A stretch of 64,000 bases of DNA, taken from Eubacterium uniforme (lineage in GTDB: Bacteria; Bacillota; Clostridia; Lachnospirales; Lachnospiraceae). The translations under genes were made by a program, and so were the position numbers. The notes beneath the pieces were generated by a model that saw only the letters and a list, made by a program, of their open reading frames with translations, did not search any database and had not been told where the DNA came from. Positions 1 through 9,513 of the stretch are shown here, one piece after another (within the stretch, counting starts at the first letter, position 1; each line of letters opens with the position of its first letter). The stretch lies in NCBI RefSeq assembly GCF_900167115.1, contig NZ_FUXZ01000009.1, positions 1 through 64,000 of the forward strand. The letters are read 5' to 3'.

Positions 1-326
1 GAATCATCTGAGTCTTCACTATTGTTTTCATCACTAGCCAAGCCATCTTCACTCTCTATACCAACATACTTAGCCCATTTTTCACTATAATTAATGCTTG
101 CGCCTTTTCCATCTATTATAACATTCTGAGCTATTATTATTCCATCAAGTGTAAAATAATCACAATCAATCTTTACAGTTCCAGATGGTGCATATATAAT
201 TCCCTTTAAAGAAACATATGTATTTGATATTTTAATATCACCTGTCTTTGAATATATAACAACACCAGAACCATTAACATTTAAGTTTCCTCCAAAACAC
301 GAAATATCAGATACTGCTCCTACAGA
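1..326 (-). pseudogene. In-frame continuation of the secreted protein gene beyond a TAA codon (runs off window)
   Basis: Past the TAA at 327-329 the same minus-strand frame stays open for about 108 codons to the window edge. It encodes short beta-strand-like repeats such as GNLNVNGSGVVIYSKTGDI and GIIYAPSGTVKID, which match the style of the upstream part (ISGKI, GSLNLNGS). There is no start codon with a ribosome binding site after the stop, so independent translation looks unlikely. I read this as the severed C-terminal part of one longer surface or secreted protein. The alternatives are stop-codon readthrough or a base error. The true end lies outside the window. Confidence 0.6.
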
Positions 327-815
327 TTAATTTAGATTTGTACTTCCATTCAAGTTCAAACTTCCATCAGTCCATATCTTTTCATCAATACTAATGTTCA
401 TGTTTCTAATTGAGTAATCTTTTTTATGATTATTACATCCGTCGCCAAACTCTTCACTCTTGATTTTATCATGAAGAATGATTAAATCCTTATTATAATC
501 AAATGAATTATCTAAACTCTTATTACTAGAATCATTTGTATTTTTGCTATCTTTATCTATGATTTTTCCACTTATACATGGATATTTGGCTGTTGAAACA
601 AACTTTCCATTAGTATATGCAGTACCATTAATTGTTAAATTCTCCGTATTTATTTTGATTCCTAATTCCTCATCCTCTGCATACAAAGTATAAGGATATT
701 TTTCATTATTCCCTTCTTCCCCCTTTACTGGAACTCCAGAAATCAATCCTGTTACCATAGTACATGTTAACGCAACCGATAACACTCGTTTAATTACATT
801 GTTATACATTCTCAT
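327..815 (-). CDS. Secreted protein, N-terminal part, ended by an in-frame TAA
   Basis: The 162-aa product begins with a signal peptide (positive MRMYNNVIKR, then a hydrophobic stretch ending near GLISG). The mature part is rich in Asn, Asp, Ser and Lys and contains short strand motifs (LTINGTAYTNGKF, SLNLNGSTNLN). The start at 815 is chosen because GGAGG lies 8 bases upstream; an ATG 30 bases further upstream has no such site. The reading frame continues in phase after the TAA at 327-329 with related repeats, so this is probably a truncated version of a larger extracellular protein. The function is unknown. Confidence 0.6.
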   Translation of the reverse strand: MRMYNNVIKRVLSVALTCTMVTGLISGVPVKGEEGNNEKYPYTLYAEDEELGIKINTENLTINGTAYTNGKFVSTAKYPCISGKIIDKDSKNTNDSSNKSLDNSFDYNKDLIILHDKIKSEEFGDGCNNHKKDYSIRNMNISIDEKIWTDGSLNLNGSTNLN

Positions 816-925
816 CAAAGTGTCCTCCAATACTAGTTTTGTCAATATATATTATACCCTAAATGTTTTAGACACTTTCTAACTTTTTTCTAACTTTTTC
901 TATCCATCTTTTATAAAAACCCATA

Positions 926-974
926 CAAAAAAGCAGATGTTATTTAAAAGAAATCTTTTATAACATCCGCTTTG
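926..974 (-). terminator. Rho-independent terminator after the HD hydrolase gene
   Basis: Inverted repeat AAGCGGATGTTAT / ATAACATCTGCTT read on minus, followed by a run of T. It lies just past the stop of the gene ending at 988. Confidence 0.8.
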
Positions 975-987
975 GCATAGCTTGTCA

Positions 988-1578
988 TTATTCGTCTATA
1001 ATATGTCCTGCTTTTATGTTCTTCTTAATTAACTCATCAACTACGTCATATATCTTATCAGAACCAAGTTTTGTCTTCTCTTGGCGCTTATAAACTTGCG
1101 ATGATTTAACCTGATGTAAAATCCAATCCTTTCCACCATTTGAATCATTAAGCATAAGTGGTTGTAGATTATCCATAGCATGAGCATACTTGCTTTCCGC
1201 TGTTTCACAAGCCTCAAACTCATCAAATAAAGCAATCATCTCTTCTTTCTGATCTTCTGGCAAAAGTGAATAGATTCTTTCCTTTGCCCTATCTTCTCTT
1301 TCCTTCTGAGTTGCAAGACCTTCACTATCATAAGCATAAGTATCACCTGCATCTATTTCAACTATATCATGAATAAGACACATAATCATAACCTTAGCAA
1401 TATCAACTTCTTCATTAGCATAGTCTTTTAAAAGATAAGCCATAATTGCCATATGCCATGCATGCTCTGCATCATTCTCACATCTACTATATCCATCAAT
1501 ATGAGTTTGTCTATATATACTTTTTTCTTTATCAATTTCTAGAGCAAATTCAAGCTGTTTCTTTATTCTCTCATCCAT
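988..1578 (-). CDS. HD-domain phosphohydrolase (YfbR-like, HD_3 group)
   Basis: A 196-aa cytoplasmic hydrolase. The metal-binding HD pattern is visible: His39 in NDAEHAWH, the His70-Asp71 pair in LIHDIVEIDAGD, and Asp136 in AHAMDNLQP. This arrangement is that of the PF13023/YfbR-like group, whose studied members are 5'-deoxynucleotidases; the exact substrate here is not readable from sequence. The length is normal for the group. It stands alone between a truncated secreted-protein gene and queA, with its own terminator downstream. Confidence 0.8.
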   Translation of the reverse strand: MDERIKKQLEFALEIDKEKSIYRQTHIDGYSRCENDAEHAWHMAIMAYLLKDYANEEVDIAKVMIMCLIHDIVEIDAGDTYAYDSEGLATQKEREDRAKERIYSLLPEDQKEEMIALFDEFEACETAESKYAHAMDNLQPLMLNDSNGGKDWILHQVKSSQVYKRQEKTKLGSDKIYDVVDELIKKNIKAGHIIDE

Positions 1579-1650
1579 ACTAAAACTCCATCAATACATT
1601 AATATATTAAACATTCGAAAAATATCAAAAAACGTCCATCAAATAAATAT

Positions 1651-2727
1651 TTATTTTATAAACATTGCATCCCCGAAACTAAAGAATCTATATTCTTCTT
1701 CCACTGCATGTTTATATGCATTTAATACATTATCCCTACCTGCAAGTGCTGAAACTAACATAACTAATGTTGATTCTGGCAAATGGAAATTTGTAATAAG
1801 ACAATCAACTGCCTTAAACCTATATCCAGGATAAATAAAAATACTTGTATCTCCACTACCTGGAATAACTATGCCATCATCGTTCGTTACAGTTTCAAGT
1901 GTTCTACTACTTGTTGTACCAACTGCAATAATTCTACCACCATTTGCTCTGGCATTATTAATCTTATCTGCCTCTTCTTTTTCAACAACATAATACTCCG
2001 AATGCATATGATGCTCTAATATATTATCAACTTTAACAGGTCTAAATGTTCCAAGTCCAACGTGTAATGTAACATTTGCTATAATAATACCTTTATCTTC
2101 AATTTTCTTAAGTAATTCCTTAGTAAAATGAAGACCAGCTGTTGGAGCAGCTGCAGATCCATCATACTTTGCATAAACTGTCTGATATCTATCCTTATCC
2201 TTAAGTTCATGTGTAATATATGGTGGAAGTGGCATCTTACCTAACTTATCAAGTATTTCCTCAAAGATTCCTTCATACTTAAACTTGATAATTCTATTAC
2301 CTTCATCAACAACTTCTAATATTTCACCTTCAAGTAATCCATCACCAAATGTAACTTCTGCACCAGGTCTTAGCTTCTTTCCAGGTTTAACAATACATTC
2401 CCATTCATCTGCAGTCTTTCTTTTAAGTAGTAAAACTTCAATTGCTGCACCTGTTTCTTTCTTCTGTCCTAAGAGTCTAGCTGGAATAACTTTAGTATTA
2501 TTAATTACCAGGCAATCCCCTTCATTTAAATAATCAATAATATCGCTAAAATGCTTATCCTCATAATCACCAGTATTTCTATCAAGAACTAATAATCTTG
2601 AACTACTTCTATCTTCAAGAGGATCCTGCGCTATAAGTCTTTCTGGCAAATCATAATAATAATCATGAACACTCATTGAATTTTCACTTAGTTGTTTTTC
2701 GCTACTATCTAATACTTCTTTACTCAT
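1651..2727 (-). CDS. queA: tRNA preQ1 ribosyltransferase-isomerase QueA
   Basis: A 358-aa S-adenosylmethionine:tRNA ribosyltransferase-isomerase. It moves the ribosyl group of SAM onto preQ1 in the wobble position of GUN tRNAs, giving epoxyqueuosine. Family signatures are [10 protein letters not shown] near the start, [31 protein letters not shown] and the C-terminal [13 protein letters not shown]. The length is normal apart from about 18 extra N-terminal residues; the first Met is kept because AAGGTG precedes it, while Met19 has no binding site. dtd follows 63 bases upstream in the same direction, so translation-quality genes are grouped here. Confidence 0.95.
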   Translation of the reverse strand: MSKEVLDSSEKQLSENSMSVHDYYYDLPERLIAQDPLEDRSSSRLLVLDRNTGDYEDKHFSDIIDYLNEGDCLVINNTKVIPARLLGQKKETGAAIEVLLLKRKTADEWECIVKPGKKLRPGAEVTFGDGLLEGEILEVVDEGNRIIKFKYEGIFEEILDKLGKMPLPPYITHELKDKDRYQTVYAKYDGSAAAPTAGLHFTKELLKKIEDKGIIIANVTLHVGLGTFRPVKVDNILEHHMHSEYYVVEKEEADKINNARANGGRIIAVGTTSSRTLETVTNDDGIVIPGSGDTSIFIYPGYRFKAVDCLITNFHLPESTLVMLVSALAGRDNVLNAYKHAVEEEYRFFSFGDAMFIK

Positions 2728-2790
2728 ATCTTACACCTTTATATATTTGCTATAATTCTTTATTACTTCATCTTTATATATAATTATAAC

Positions 2791-3240
2791 TTACATAATT
2801 TCATCACTATCTAAAACAATTGTAAATGGTCCATCATTAAGAAGTTCTACCTTCATATCCGCACCAAATACACCCGTTTCAACTTTACTTACTCTCTTTT
2901 TACACTCATCAACTATATAGTCATATAATGGAATTGCCAAATCAGGTTTAGCTGCTCTAATATATGATGGTCTATTTCCCTTTTTACAATCTGCATAGAG
3001 CGTAAACTGTGAAATAAGTAAAAGTCCACCACTTACAGCATCTAAATCTATATTACTCTTTCCATTTTCATCTTCAAAAATTCTAAGCTTTATAAGTTTA
3101 TCAACCATCTTATCGGCTATTTCCTTTGTATCATCATCTCTAATACCTATTAAAACCATAAAACCATTATCTATTGCGCCTTCAACATTACCCTCAATGG
3201 TAACAGATGCATGCGCTACTCTCTGAACTATAAATCTCAT
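2791..3240 (-). CDS. dtd: D-aminoacyl-tRNA deacylase Dtd
   Basis: A 149-aa homodimeric proofreading enzyme that hydrolyses D-aminoacyl (and glycyl) esters from mischarged tRNA. The start [13 protein letters not shown] is diagnostic. The two active-site motifs are present: SQFTLYAD mid-protein and the cross-subunit Gly-Pro motif NDGPFT at about residue 137. AGAGGA precedes the ATG. It probably forms a unit with queA and the HAD phosphatase on either side. Confidence 0.96.
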   Translation of the reverse strand: MRFIVQRVAHASVTIEGNVEGAIDNGFMVLIGIRDDDTKEIADKMVDKLIKLRIFEDENGKSNIDLDAVSGGLLLISQFTLYADCKKGNRPSYIRAAKPDLAIPLYDYIVDECKKRVSKVETGVFGADMKVELLNDGPFTIVLDSDEIM

Positions 3241-3313
3241 AATATCCTCTAAAATCTTAATTTATACTATATAAAATATCCTATTAACACTTAAATAAAA
3301 CTATAATTTTTAT

Positions 3314-3970
3314 TTATTTATTCTTCTCAACAAAATCAACTAAACTATCATATGTTTCATCAGTAAATTCTCTTACAGTATCATCACAAGGTGTTAAATC
3401 TGGAATAAAAACTGTATTAACACCTGCTGTCTTGGCACTTTCAATTCCATTTCTAGAATCTTCAAATGCAATACACTCATCTGGTTTTAAACCTAAGTAG
3501 TTAACTGCATATTCATATACATATGGAAATGGTTTACCTCTTTTAACATCTCTTGCTGATATTATAATATCAAAATACTCTCTTATACCAGCTCTAGTCA
3601 TATAATCATTAGCAACATTAACCTTAGATGCCGTAACAACTGCAACCTTAATACCTTTACCTTTAAAGAAATCAACAACTTCCTTAACACCAACCTTAGG
3701 TTCAATTGGAGTAGTCTTTAGCTCTTCTTCCATTAATTCACGTCTTTTCATTCTTACCTTAGTATATGCATCCATATCGCCATACCATTTAAAGAAACGT
3801 TCCGTTGCAAGTTGGTGATCAGTACTTCTAAGCGTATATACTCTGTCCATCTCCATATGATATCCACATATGTCAACTGCCTTCTTCCAGCATTTAACAT
3901 ATATCTTCTCTGTATCTATTAATGTTCCATCAAGATCAAACAAAGCCGCCTTAATATTACTTAAATCCAT
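3314..3970 (-). CDS. HAD-superfamily phosphatase/phosphomutase (subfamily IA, PGM-like)
   Basis: The 218-aa protein has the HAD core. Nucleophile Asp12 and acid/base Asp14 lie in FDLDGTLID, motif II is VVTAS, motif III is the Lys of KRGKP, and motif IV is AFEDSRNGIESAKTAG. The helical cap after motif I and the PFPYVYEYAV-GLKPDECIAFEDS pattern are those of the beta-phosphoglucomutase/GS1-like IA branch. The substrate is not predictable. It lies directly upstream of dtd and downstream of the rpmE terminator. Confidence 0.85.
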   Translation of the reverse strand: MDLSNIKAALFDLDGTLIDTEKIYVKCWKKAVDICGYHMEMDRVYTLRSTDHQLATERFFKWYGDMDAYTKVRMKRRELMEEELKTTPIEPKVGVKEVVDFFKGKGIKVAVVTASKVNVANDYMTRAGIREYFDIIISARDVKRGKPFPYVYEYAVNYLGLKPDECIAFEDSRNGIESAKTAGVNTVFIPDLTPCDDTVREFTDETYDSLVDFVEKNK

Positions 3971-3988
3971 AATTATCCTTTCAAAATA

Positions 3989-4017
3989 TAAAAAGAAGCG
4001 AAAACCTCCGCTTCTTC
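3989..4017 (-). terminator. Rho-independent terminator of rpmE
   Basis: On minus, GAAGCG-GAGGTTTT-CGCTTC is followed by TTTTT. Confidence 0.85.
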
Positions 4018-4069
4018 CTATAACTTAACGCATTATGCGCTCATCCCTAAGTTTAATAATAATTTTAAA

Positions 4070-4276
4070 TTATTCTGCTGATAAGCCGTACTTTTTATTG
4101 AACTTATCGATACGTCCACGAGCTGAAAGTGCTTTCTGCTGTCCTGTATAGAAAGGATGGCAAGCTGAGCAAATTTCTACGTGAATTTCAGGCTTTGTTG
4201 AACCTGTTTTAAAAGTATTACCGCAGTTACATGTTACTGTAGCTTCGAAATACTCTGGATGAATTCCTTCTCTCAT
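4070..4276 (-). CDS. rpmE: 50S ribosomal protein L31 (zinc-binding form)
   Basis: A 68-aa large-subunit ribosomal protein. MREGIHPEY is the standard start. Cys16, Cys18, Cys36 and Cys39 (TCNCGN and CSACHPF) form the zinc site of the C+ form. The ATG at 4276 is preferred: AGAGG lies 8 bases upstream, whereas the in-frame GTG nine bases earlier overlaps that binding site. It is monocistronic, with a terminator downstream and a good promoter upstream. Confidence 0.97.
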   Translation of the reverse strand: MREGIHPEYFEATVTCNCGNTFKTGSTKPEIHVEICSACHPFYTGQQKALSARGRIDKFNKKYGLSAE

Positions 4277-4338
4277 CGCGTTCACCTCTCAAAAAATATG
4301 CTTAATTTAATACTACATTGTTATTTAACAACTCTATA

Positions 4339-4367
4339 ACTTTACCATATATCAAAATAATTTGCAA
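4339..4367 (-). promoter_or_regulatory. Sigma-A-type promoter of rpmE
   Basis: On minus, TTGCAA and TAAAGT are separated by exactly 17 bases, about 65 bases upstream of the rpmE start. Confidence 0.55.
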
Positions 4368-4379
4368 GTATTTTTAATT

Positions 4380-5057
4380 TTATTGTTTTATGAACTCCAA
4401 TTTTTTATGATTATCAGCATACTCTAATGCCTCTTCTTCATGAGAACTAATAATAACTGTGCTTCCATTCTCCGCATATTTGCATAAAAGTTTTAATACT
4501 TTAACTACATTTTTATGATCTAAGTTAGCTGTTGGTTCATCCATTATTATATATCTAGGTGAATTTATAAGTGTCCTAGCTATAGCCGCACGTTTTAATT
4601 CTCCGCTTGATAAACTTGATGGAAATTCATTTCTTAATTCATGTAATCCCAATTCGCTTAAAAGTTCTTCAATTTTTTCCTCGTCAACTTCTGCACCTTT
4701 TTTTAAATCATTATTTAATCCATATACAAATTTCAAATTATCAATCACTGATAAATACGGAATAAGTTCAATATTTTGAGTCATTATACCGAGATGACTT
4801 TTTCGAAATTCTGATATATCTATATCATTTAAAGCGGTTATTTCTACATCACCAAAATATACTTTACCTTCTGTAGGCTTTGTAAGACCTGAAACAATTC
4901 TAAGAAGAGTACTTTTACCAACTCCACTTTCTCCGTGAAAAACTGTAAACTTTCCTTCCGGTATATCATATTCAAAATCTTTTAATACCACTTCTTCTCT
5001 TGTATTTCTTTTATACTTTTTTGTTATTTTATCAATTCTTATACTCATATCTTCCAT
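4380..5057 (-). CDS. ABC transporter ATP-binding protein (MacB/LolD type)
   Basis: A 225-aa ATPase with Walker A GESGVGKST (42-50), signature SSGELKRAAIARTL (from about 150) and Walker B YIIMDEPTANLD (169-180). These are typical of ATPases that power FtsX/MacB-type permeases, and the permease gene ends 28 bases upstream. An alternative start at 5048 has better spacing from GGA. It is the last gene of a six-gene run that starts at 9513 with a NitT/TauT-type importer. Confidence 0.88.
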   Translation of the reverse strand: MEDMSIRIDKITKKYKRNTREEVVLKDFEYDIPEGKFTVFHGESGVGKSTLLRIVSGLTKPTEGKVYFGDVEITALNDIDISEFRKSHLGIMTQNIELIPYLSVIDNLKFVYGLNNDLKKGAEVDEEKIEELLSELGLHELRNEFPSSLSSGELKRAAIARTLINSPRYIIMDEPTANLDHKNVVKVLKLLCKYAENGSTVIISSHEEEALEYADNHKKLEFIKQ

Positions 5058-5085
5058 CCAAGGTAGGTTTAATAATCTTAGTTTA

Positions 5086-6261
5086 TTACTTAATCACTTC
5101 TTTAGGACATACCTTATTTATTCTCGTATATGCACATATTGGACCAAGTATAAATGTAATTAAAAAACCATATAACGCTATAATAATTTCTTCCTTTATC
5201 GTAGGTGAAACAAGTGGAATCTTATTTGTATTCTTTATAATTTGATAAAGAACAACGTAAAAAACAAATCCCAAAATCACACCCAAACAAGCTCCAGCAA
5301 ATGATATTATAGATATTTCACTAATCAAAAAACGTTTTACTTTTCTTCTACTAATACCAATTGTCCTAAGTATTTCTATTTCACTCTTTCGTTCATTAAG
5401 AGTAATATAATATATAAAATATAAAAGCAAGATACTTACAACAACAATCAAAGCTATAATCAAAATATAAACAGTACTCATTTCTTTAAGTCCCGATGAT
5501 AATTTCGATGATACCATATCAGTTGTTACTATATCTATTCCATCTATACTGCTAAGTTTACCAACAATTTGCTGAATTTGTGATTTATCTATAACACTAA
5601 TCAATACAGCTGATATGTCATCAGCTCCGACTTCTTTTACAATACCTTGTCCAGCCTTACGGGCTTTATCTATCATAACAGGCATGTTTTTTCTAGATAC
5701 AAATACCGTATTATCCATCATAGAGCCGCTTTCATCAAGTATTGCTGATACTTTATATGAATCACCAAACATCTTAAATGTTTTATTTTCTCTTACAGCA
5801 ACTCTATCGCCTGCTATAATTTCTCCCTCATCTAATGAGTTGATGAATTTTTTATCCATCCAAGGAGTAACTGTAAAATCAGTATCAATATCTATACCTA
5901 TTATTTGCGCACTTTGATCACAGCATGAAGCATCTAATGTCATTAGAAATGTCTGAGTCGATATTTTATCTATTCCATCAATGCTTTTTATTTTATCTAC
6001 AATAGAATCATTCATATAAAAATAACTCTTCTGTGTAGTTAGAAGCATTCCTTCTATTTCATTTCCATAATTTTTTGGAACAACTATTATATCAGCTCCC
6101 ATTCTATCTACAACATTTTCACTTCCATGTTTCATACCAATAATAATCAGGCTGGTCATAATTAGCGAAAAAGAAACCACAAAGCCTATTACAACCAGCC
6201 CGATACTACGATAGAATTTGGAACTTATACTCTTTAATATTAATTTATTAAAAGTTACCAT
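5086..6261 (-). CDS. FtsX-like ABC transporter permease with extracytoplasmic MacB-core domain
   Basis: A 391-aa membrane protein. One membrane helix lies at about 20-43, then a roughly 220-residue extracytoplasmic domain, then three helices near 268-293, 316-344 and 355-378, which is the MacB/FtsX four-helix layout. The outer domain carries an adjacent cysteine pair (Cys113-Cys114 in LDASCCDQSA), unusual for this family. Studied members act as mechanotransducing pumps rather than classical importers. AAGGT precedes the start. It pairs with the ATPase downstream and follows the Cys/His-bearing DUF4418 gene by 21 bases. Confidence 0.85.
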   Translation of the reverse strand: MVTFNKLILKSISSKFYRSIGLVVIGFVVSFSLIMTSLIIIGMKHGSENVVDRMGADIIVVPKNYGNEIEGMLLTTQKSYFYMNDSIVDKIKSIDGIDKISTQTFLMTLDASCCDQSAQIIGIDIDTDFTVTPWMDKKFINSLDEGEIIAGDRVAVRENKTFKMFGDSYKVSAILDESGSMMDNTVFVSRKNMPVMIDKARKAGQGIVKEVGADDISAVLISVIDKSQIQQIVGKLSSIDGIDIVTTDMVSSKLSSGLKEMSTVYILIIALIVVVSILLLYFIYYITLNERKSEIEILRTIGISRRKVKRFLISEISIISFAGACLGVILGFVFYVVLYQIIKNTNKIPLVSPTIKEEIIIALYGFLITFILGPICAYTRINKVCPKEVIK

Positions 6262-6282
6262 TCTATTCTTTACCTTTTTAAT

Positions 6283-6687
6283 TTATGCTTTTTTTACCTG
6301 AGTTAAAGATGCTAAGAATTCAACTACTGTTAAAATTACTATTGCAATACCACTAATTATAAGTAATGGTTTTGTAGTTGTATAACAATTCATTGTTTTC
6401 ATCTTACAAACTGGTGCAATCACAGTTGGAAGAATAATGAATACAACTCCTAAAACCACCTGTGCTAATGATATTAAATTATTTACTGATATTTTATTAA
6501 CAGCAATCTGAATAAGTGCAGTTAGTATCAAAACAATACTAAGTACGATTGCAATATGTTTTGTCTTATGACATTTTGCTTCCATCTCTCCCATTGAGCC
6601 ACATACATGAGCATATGTAAATAAACTTACTAAAACAAATATAGCCTCTAAAAATAATAATGCGTTAATAATTCTTCTTGATTTCAT
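6283..6687 (-). CDS. DUF4418 family four-helix membrane protein
   Basis: A 134-aa protein with about four membrane helices. It has the conserved outer-face motif HVCG...KCH (His27, Cys29, Cys39, His40), and Cys93 and Cys101 lie between the last helices. This matches the DUF4418 family as I know it; no function is established. The start codon lies 3 bases after the lipoprotein stop, with GGAAGTGA as binding site, so it is translated with the transporter. The Cys/His residues and the CC pair in the next gene suggest metal or thiol chemistry, which is inference. Confidence 0.75.
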   Translation of the reverse strand: MKSRRIINALLFLEAIFVLVSLFTYAHVCGSMGEMEAKCHKTKHIAIVLSIVLILTALIQIAVNKISVNNLISLAQVVLGVVFIILPTVIAPVCKMKTMNCYTTTKPLLIISGIAIVILTVVEFLASLTQVKKA

Positions 6688-6690
6688 AAT

Positions 6691-7770
6691 CTATTTCACT
6701 TCCTTAAATTCTTTTGTATTTTTATCATATGTAACTGAGTTAGGTACACCATCTAATGTTGGATATACTCTTTTTGTAAAATCATCAATATCAAGTGATT
6801 TATCCAAATCTCCAGTCTTCTGTAAATCTTCAAATGATCTTGTGAATGTATCTCTACCAGCTTCAATTGAAGGATCATAATCTAACGAAGCTAAAATCTC
6901 TCCATATCTAACTACATCGTCATTACTTTCTGATGGCATATATCCTTTTTCAACCTGTAGTCTTGCTGCTTCCTCTGGTTCTTCCTGAACAAATGCTGCC
7001 GCTTTTTGAATTGCTCTTGTATAAGCTGCCGCACCTTCTGGATTATTCTTTATAAGTTCCTGTGAAACATATGCCTGGCAGCAATATTCCTTTGAGAATA
7101 CTTCATCTTCACCAATATCTAATATCTTAATAAAATCATAGTTTTTCTCAGCATTATATGCTACAGGATCATGAATACCTATTGCATCTACTGCTCCATT
7201 ATCAAGCGCTGTTGGTAAGTCAGTCATTGCATATGTTACAAACTGAATATCTGCTTTATCTCCATTAACTGTAAAACCTAATGAATAGAGTTTTCTTTTT
7301 AACTGTATTGGAGCTGAATCTGATAATGATGCAACACCTATTGTTTTACCTTTTAAATCCTCTAAACTCTTTACAGCTGAACCGTTCTTAGCATAGAACT
7401 TTGTACATCCTCTATGTAAACCAGTAACAAATGAAATAGCTAAACCATTTGATATAGGCTGCATTAATGTACCTGTAAGTCCGTAACCTGCATTTATTTC
7501 ACCACTTGTAATCTGTTCAGTAATTGTATCAAGGTTTGATGTTACAATCTTATACTCCTGACCAATCTTTTTAAATTCTTCATCAAAATAACCATTAATG
7601 ATTGCAATATGTACAGGTGCAAGACATAAACTTTCTTTGTTATTTAAAATCTTAACTACCTGTGCTTCTTTCTTGTTTTTATTACCACCATTGTTCTTAC
7701 CACAAGCTGTAGATAAACCTGTTATCATGGATACAGCCGTTAATAATGCGACAAATTTTTTTAACTTCAT
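6691..7770 (-). CDS. NitT/TauT-family ABC transporter substrate-binding lipoprotein
   Basis: The 359-aa product starts with a lipoprotein signal (LSTAC lipobox, Cys23) followed by a Lys/Asn-rich linker. The body has features of the NMT1/SsuA-like fold: APVHIAIINGYF near the N-terminus, IAVG-like VASLSDSAP, and DAIGIHDPVAYNAEK. The start at 7770 is chosen from GGAG 10 bases upstream, since an earlier in-frame start lacks the signal peptide context. The ATPase gene ends 16 bases upstream. The ligand is unknown; relatives bind sulfonates, nitrate, bicarbonate or thiamine precursors. Confidence 0.85.
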   Translation of the reverse strand: MKLKKFVALLTAVSMITGLSTACGKNNGGNKNKKEAQVVKILNNKESLCLAPVHIAIINGYFDEEFKKIGQEYKIVTSNLDTITEQITSGEINAGYGLTGTLMQPISNGLAISFVTGLHRGCTKFYAKNGSAVKSLEDLKGKTIGVASLSDSAPIQLKRKLYSLGFTVNGDKADIQFVTYAMTDLPTALDNGAVDAIGIHDPVAYNAEKNYDFIKILDIGEDEVFSKEYCCQAYVSQELIKNNPEGAAAYTRAIQKAAAFVQEEPEEAARLQVEKGYMPSESNDDVVRYGEILASLDYDPSIEAGRDTFTRSFEDLQKTGDLDKSLDIDDFTKRVYPTLDGVPNSVTYDKNTKEFKEVK

Positions 7771-7786
7771 ATTCTCAAAACTCCTA

Positions 7787-8566
7787 TTATAAATAATACT
7801 CTGGTTCTTTTTGTTCTCCAGCAAAGTTTAAAATCTCCAATATTTTTGTACGATATTTAAAGAAGTCATCACTTCCTCTAACTCTTGGTCGAGCTAATTC
7901 AATATCTATAACCTTCTCTATTTTTGCAGGTCTCGGTGTCATAATAACAACCTGATCTGATAAGTAAACAGCTTCATCAACATCATGAGTAACCATAATC
8001 ATCGTCATGTTCTGTTCTTTCCAGATTCTTAATATTTCGTCCTGCATATTCATTCTTGTAAAAGCATCAAGCGCTCCAAGTGGTTCGTCTAAAAGTAATA
8101 CCTTGGGATGTCCTACTAATGCTCTTGCAAGGGATGCTCTTTGATTCATACCTCCTGATAACTGATGTGGATATGATTTTTCAAATCCCTTTAGACCTAC
8201 CATTTCGATGTACTCTTTTACATCCGACTTTTTTTCTTTATATATTCCCCTGGCTCTTAATCCAAATGAAATGTTTTTTTCAATTGATAACCATGGATAT
8301 AAATTAGCTTGCTGAAATGCAAATCCTCGTTCATGTCCTGGTTTTGTTACCACTTCATTATCAAGATACACATTTCCTTTATCTGCTGGATTAAGACCTG
8401 CTATGGCACGAAGAAGTGTTGTTTTACCACAACCTGAAGGACCAATAAGTGAAACAAATGATCCCGGTTTGATATCTAAATTTACTCCTTCAAGTGCATT
8501 TACTACACTTCCATCAGGATTAACAAAACTTTTCGAAACATTATCAATTTTTATTTCGCCTACCAT
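7787..8566 (-). CDS. NitT/TauT-family ABC transporter ATP-binding protein
   Basis: The 259-aa ATPase has Walker A GPSGCGKTT (42-50), signature LSGGMNQRASLARAL (134-148), Walker B VLLLDEP (154-160) and the H-loop VTHDVDEAVYLSD. The sequence is closest in style to SsuB/TauB. The start at 8566 is picked because AAAGGAG lies 7 bases upstream and it overlaps the permease stop by 7 bases. It powers the permease at 8560-9513 with the lipoprotein at 6691-7770. Confidence 0.92.
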   Translation of the reverse strand: MVGEIKIDNVSKSFVNPDGSVVNALEGVNLDIKPGSFVSLIGPSGCGKTTLLRAIAGLNPADKGNVYLDNEVVTKPGHERGFAFQQANLYPWLSIEKNISFGLRARGIYKEKKSDVKEYIEMVGLKGFEKSYPHQLSGGMNQRASLARALVGHPKVLLLDEPLGALDAFTRMNMQDEILRIWKEQNMTMIMVTHDVDEAVYLSDQVVIMTPRPAKIEKVIDIELARPRVRGSDDFFKYRTKILEILNFAGEQKEPEYYL

Positions 8567-9513
8567 TTTATTACTCCTTTCTGCCATTCTAATAATCTAT
8601 CTTTTATCCTAAATAAAAGTGTAATTATTAAATTACATAAAACAGCTAAAAGAATAAGTCCTGCATATACATTTGCGTAAAGCATCATACTCTTTTGCCA
8701 GTTTAAGTACCAACCTATACCAGATTTACATCCAAACATTTCAGCTGTTACTAATGTTATGAACGAACCTGTTGTAGCATAAAACACACCTAAGAACACA
8801 CTTGGAAGTGCTGCTGGTATACCAACTTTAAATATCTTGTAGAATTTATTTGCTCCTAATGTATCAGCAACTTCGAAATATGTCTGCTGAACATTTTGAA
8901 TACCATTACTTGTCATAACTGTAATTGGGAACCACACCGCAAGTGCTATCATAAAAATAGCTGCCTGATATGATGTACTAAAAAGTGATAATACAAGTGG
9001 CGACCATGATGTTGCTGGTATTGGTCCAATCACCTTAGTAAGTGGATTAACCCAATATGCAATCTTTTTGTTAAAGCCGACGCAAATACCTGTTGTAAAA
9101 CCAATTATTGCTCCAATTGCAAACCCAATTATAAGTAACTTTCCTGATGATATCACACATTTGATAAGTAATTCTCTATCATTTATAAATACAGCAAATA
9201 CTCTATCAAGTGATGGGAAGAACAATACTGGTAATAATGAATACTTACTACATACTATATTTATAATATTAAGAAGTAATACTGCACCTGCAAGAAGCGG
9301 TCCTATACCTTCAATCTTTTTTGATACTTTTTTATTTATAAAAGATATAATAAAAAATACTACATAAACTCCACCTAATATAAATAGAAAATATCTAAAA
9401 TATGGTTTATCAGTGGCTGGTTGTAAATCCGAATTTGGAATCAACACATCAATTAACACTGCAAATAATAATGAAATAATAAAACTTATTTTCTTGCTTA
9501 ATTTTAAAATCAC
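8560..9513 (-). CDS. NitT/TauT-family ABC transporter permease (SsuC-like)
   Basis: A 317-aa inner-membrane permease with about eight helices. The EAA-type coupling motif is DTLGANKFYKIFKVGIPAA. It starts with GTG at 9513; AGGAG lies 8 bases upstream. The first two helices (about 10-30 and 43-60) are an N-terminal extension beyond the usual six-helix core. It is the first gene of the six-gene unit. A 7-codon open frame (9510-9533) ends on top of its start codon, suggesting translational coupling. Confidence 0.88.
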   Translation of the reverse strand: MILKLSKKISFIISLLFAVLIDVLIPNSDLQPATDKPYFRYFLFILGGVYVVFFIISFINKKVSKKIEGIGPLLAGAVLLLNIINIVCSKYSLLPVLFFPSLDRVFAVFINDRELLIKCVISSGKLLIIGFAIGAIIGFTTGICVGFNKKIAYWVNPLTKVIGPIPATSWSPLVLSLFSTSYQAAIFMIALAVWFPITVMTSNGIQNVQQTYFEVADTLGANKFYKIFKVGIPAALPSVFLGVFYATTGSFITLVTAEMFGCKSGIGWYLNWQKSMMLYANVYAGLILLAVLCNLIITLLFRIKDRLLEWQKGVIKW

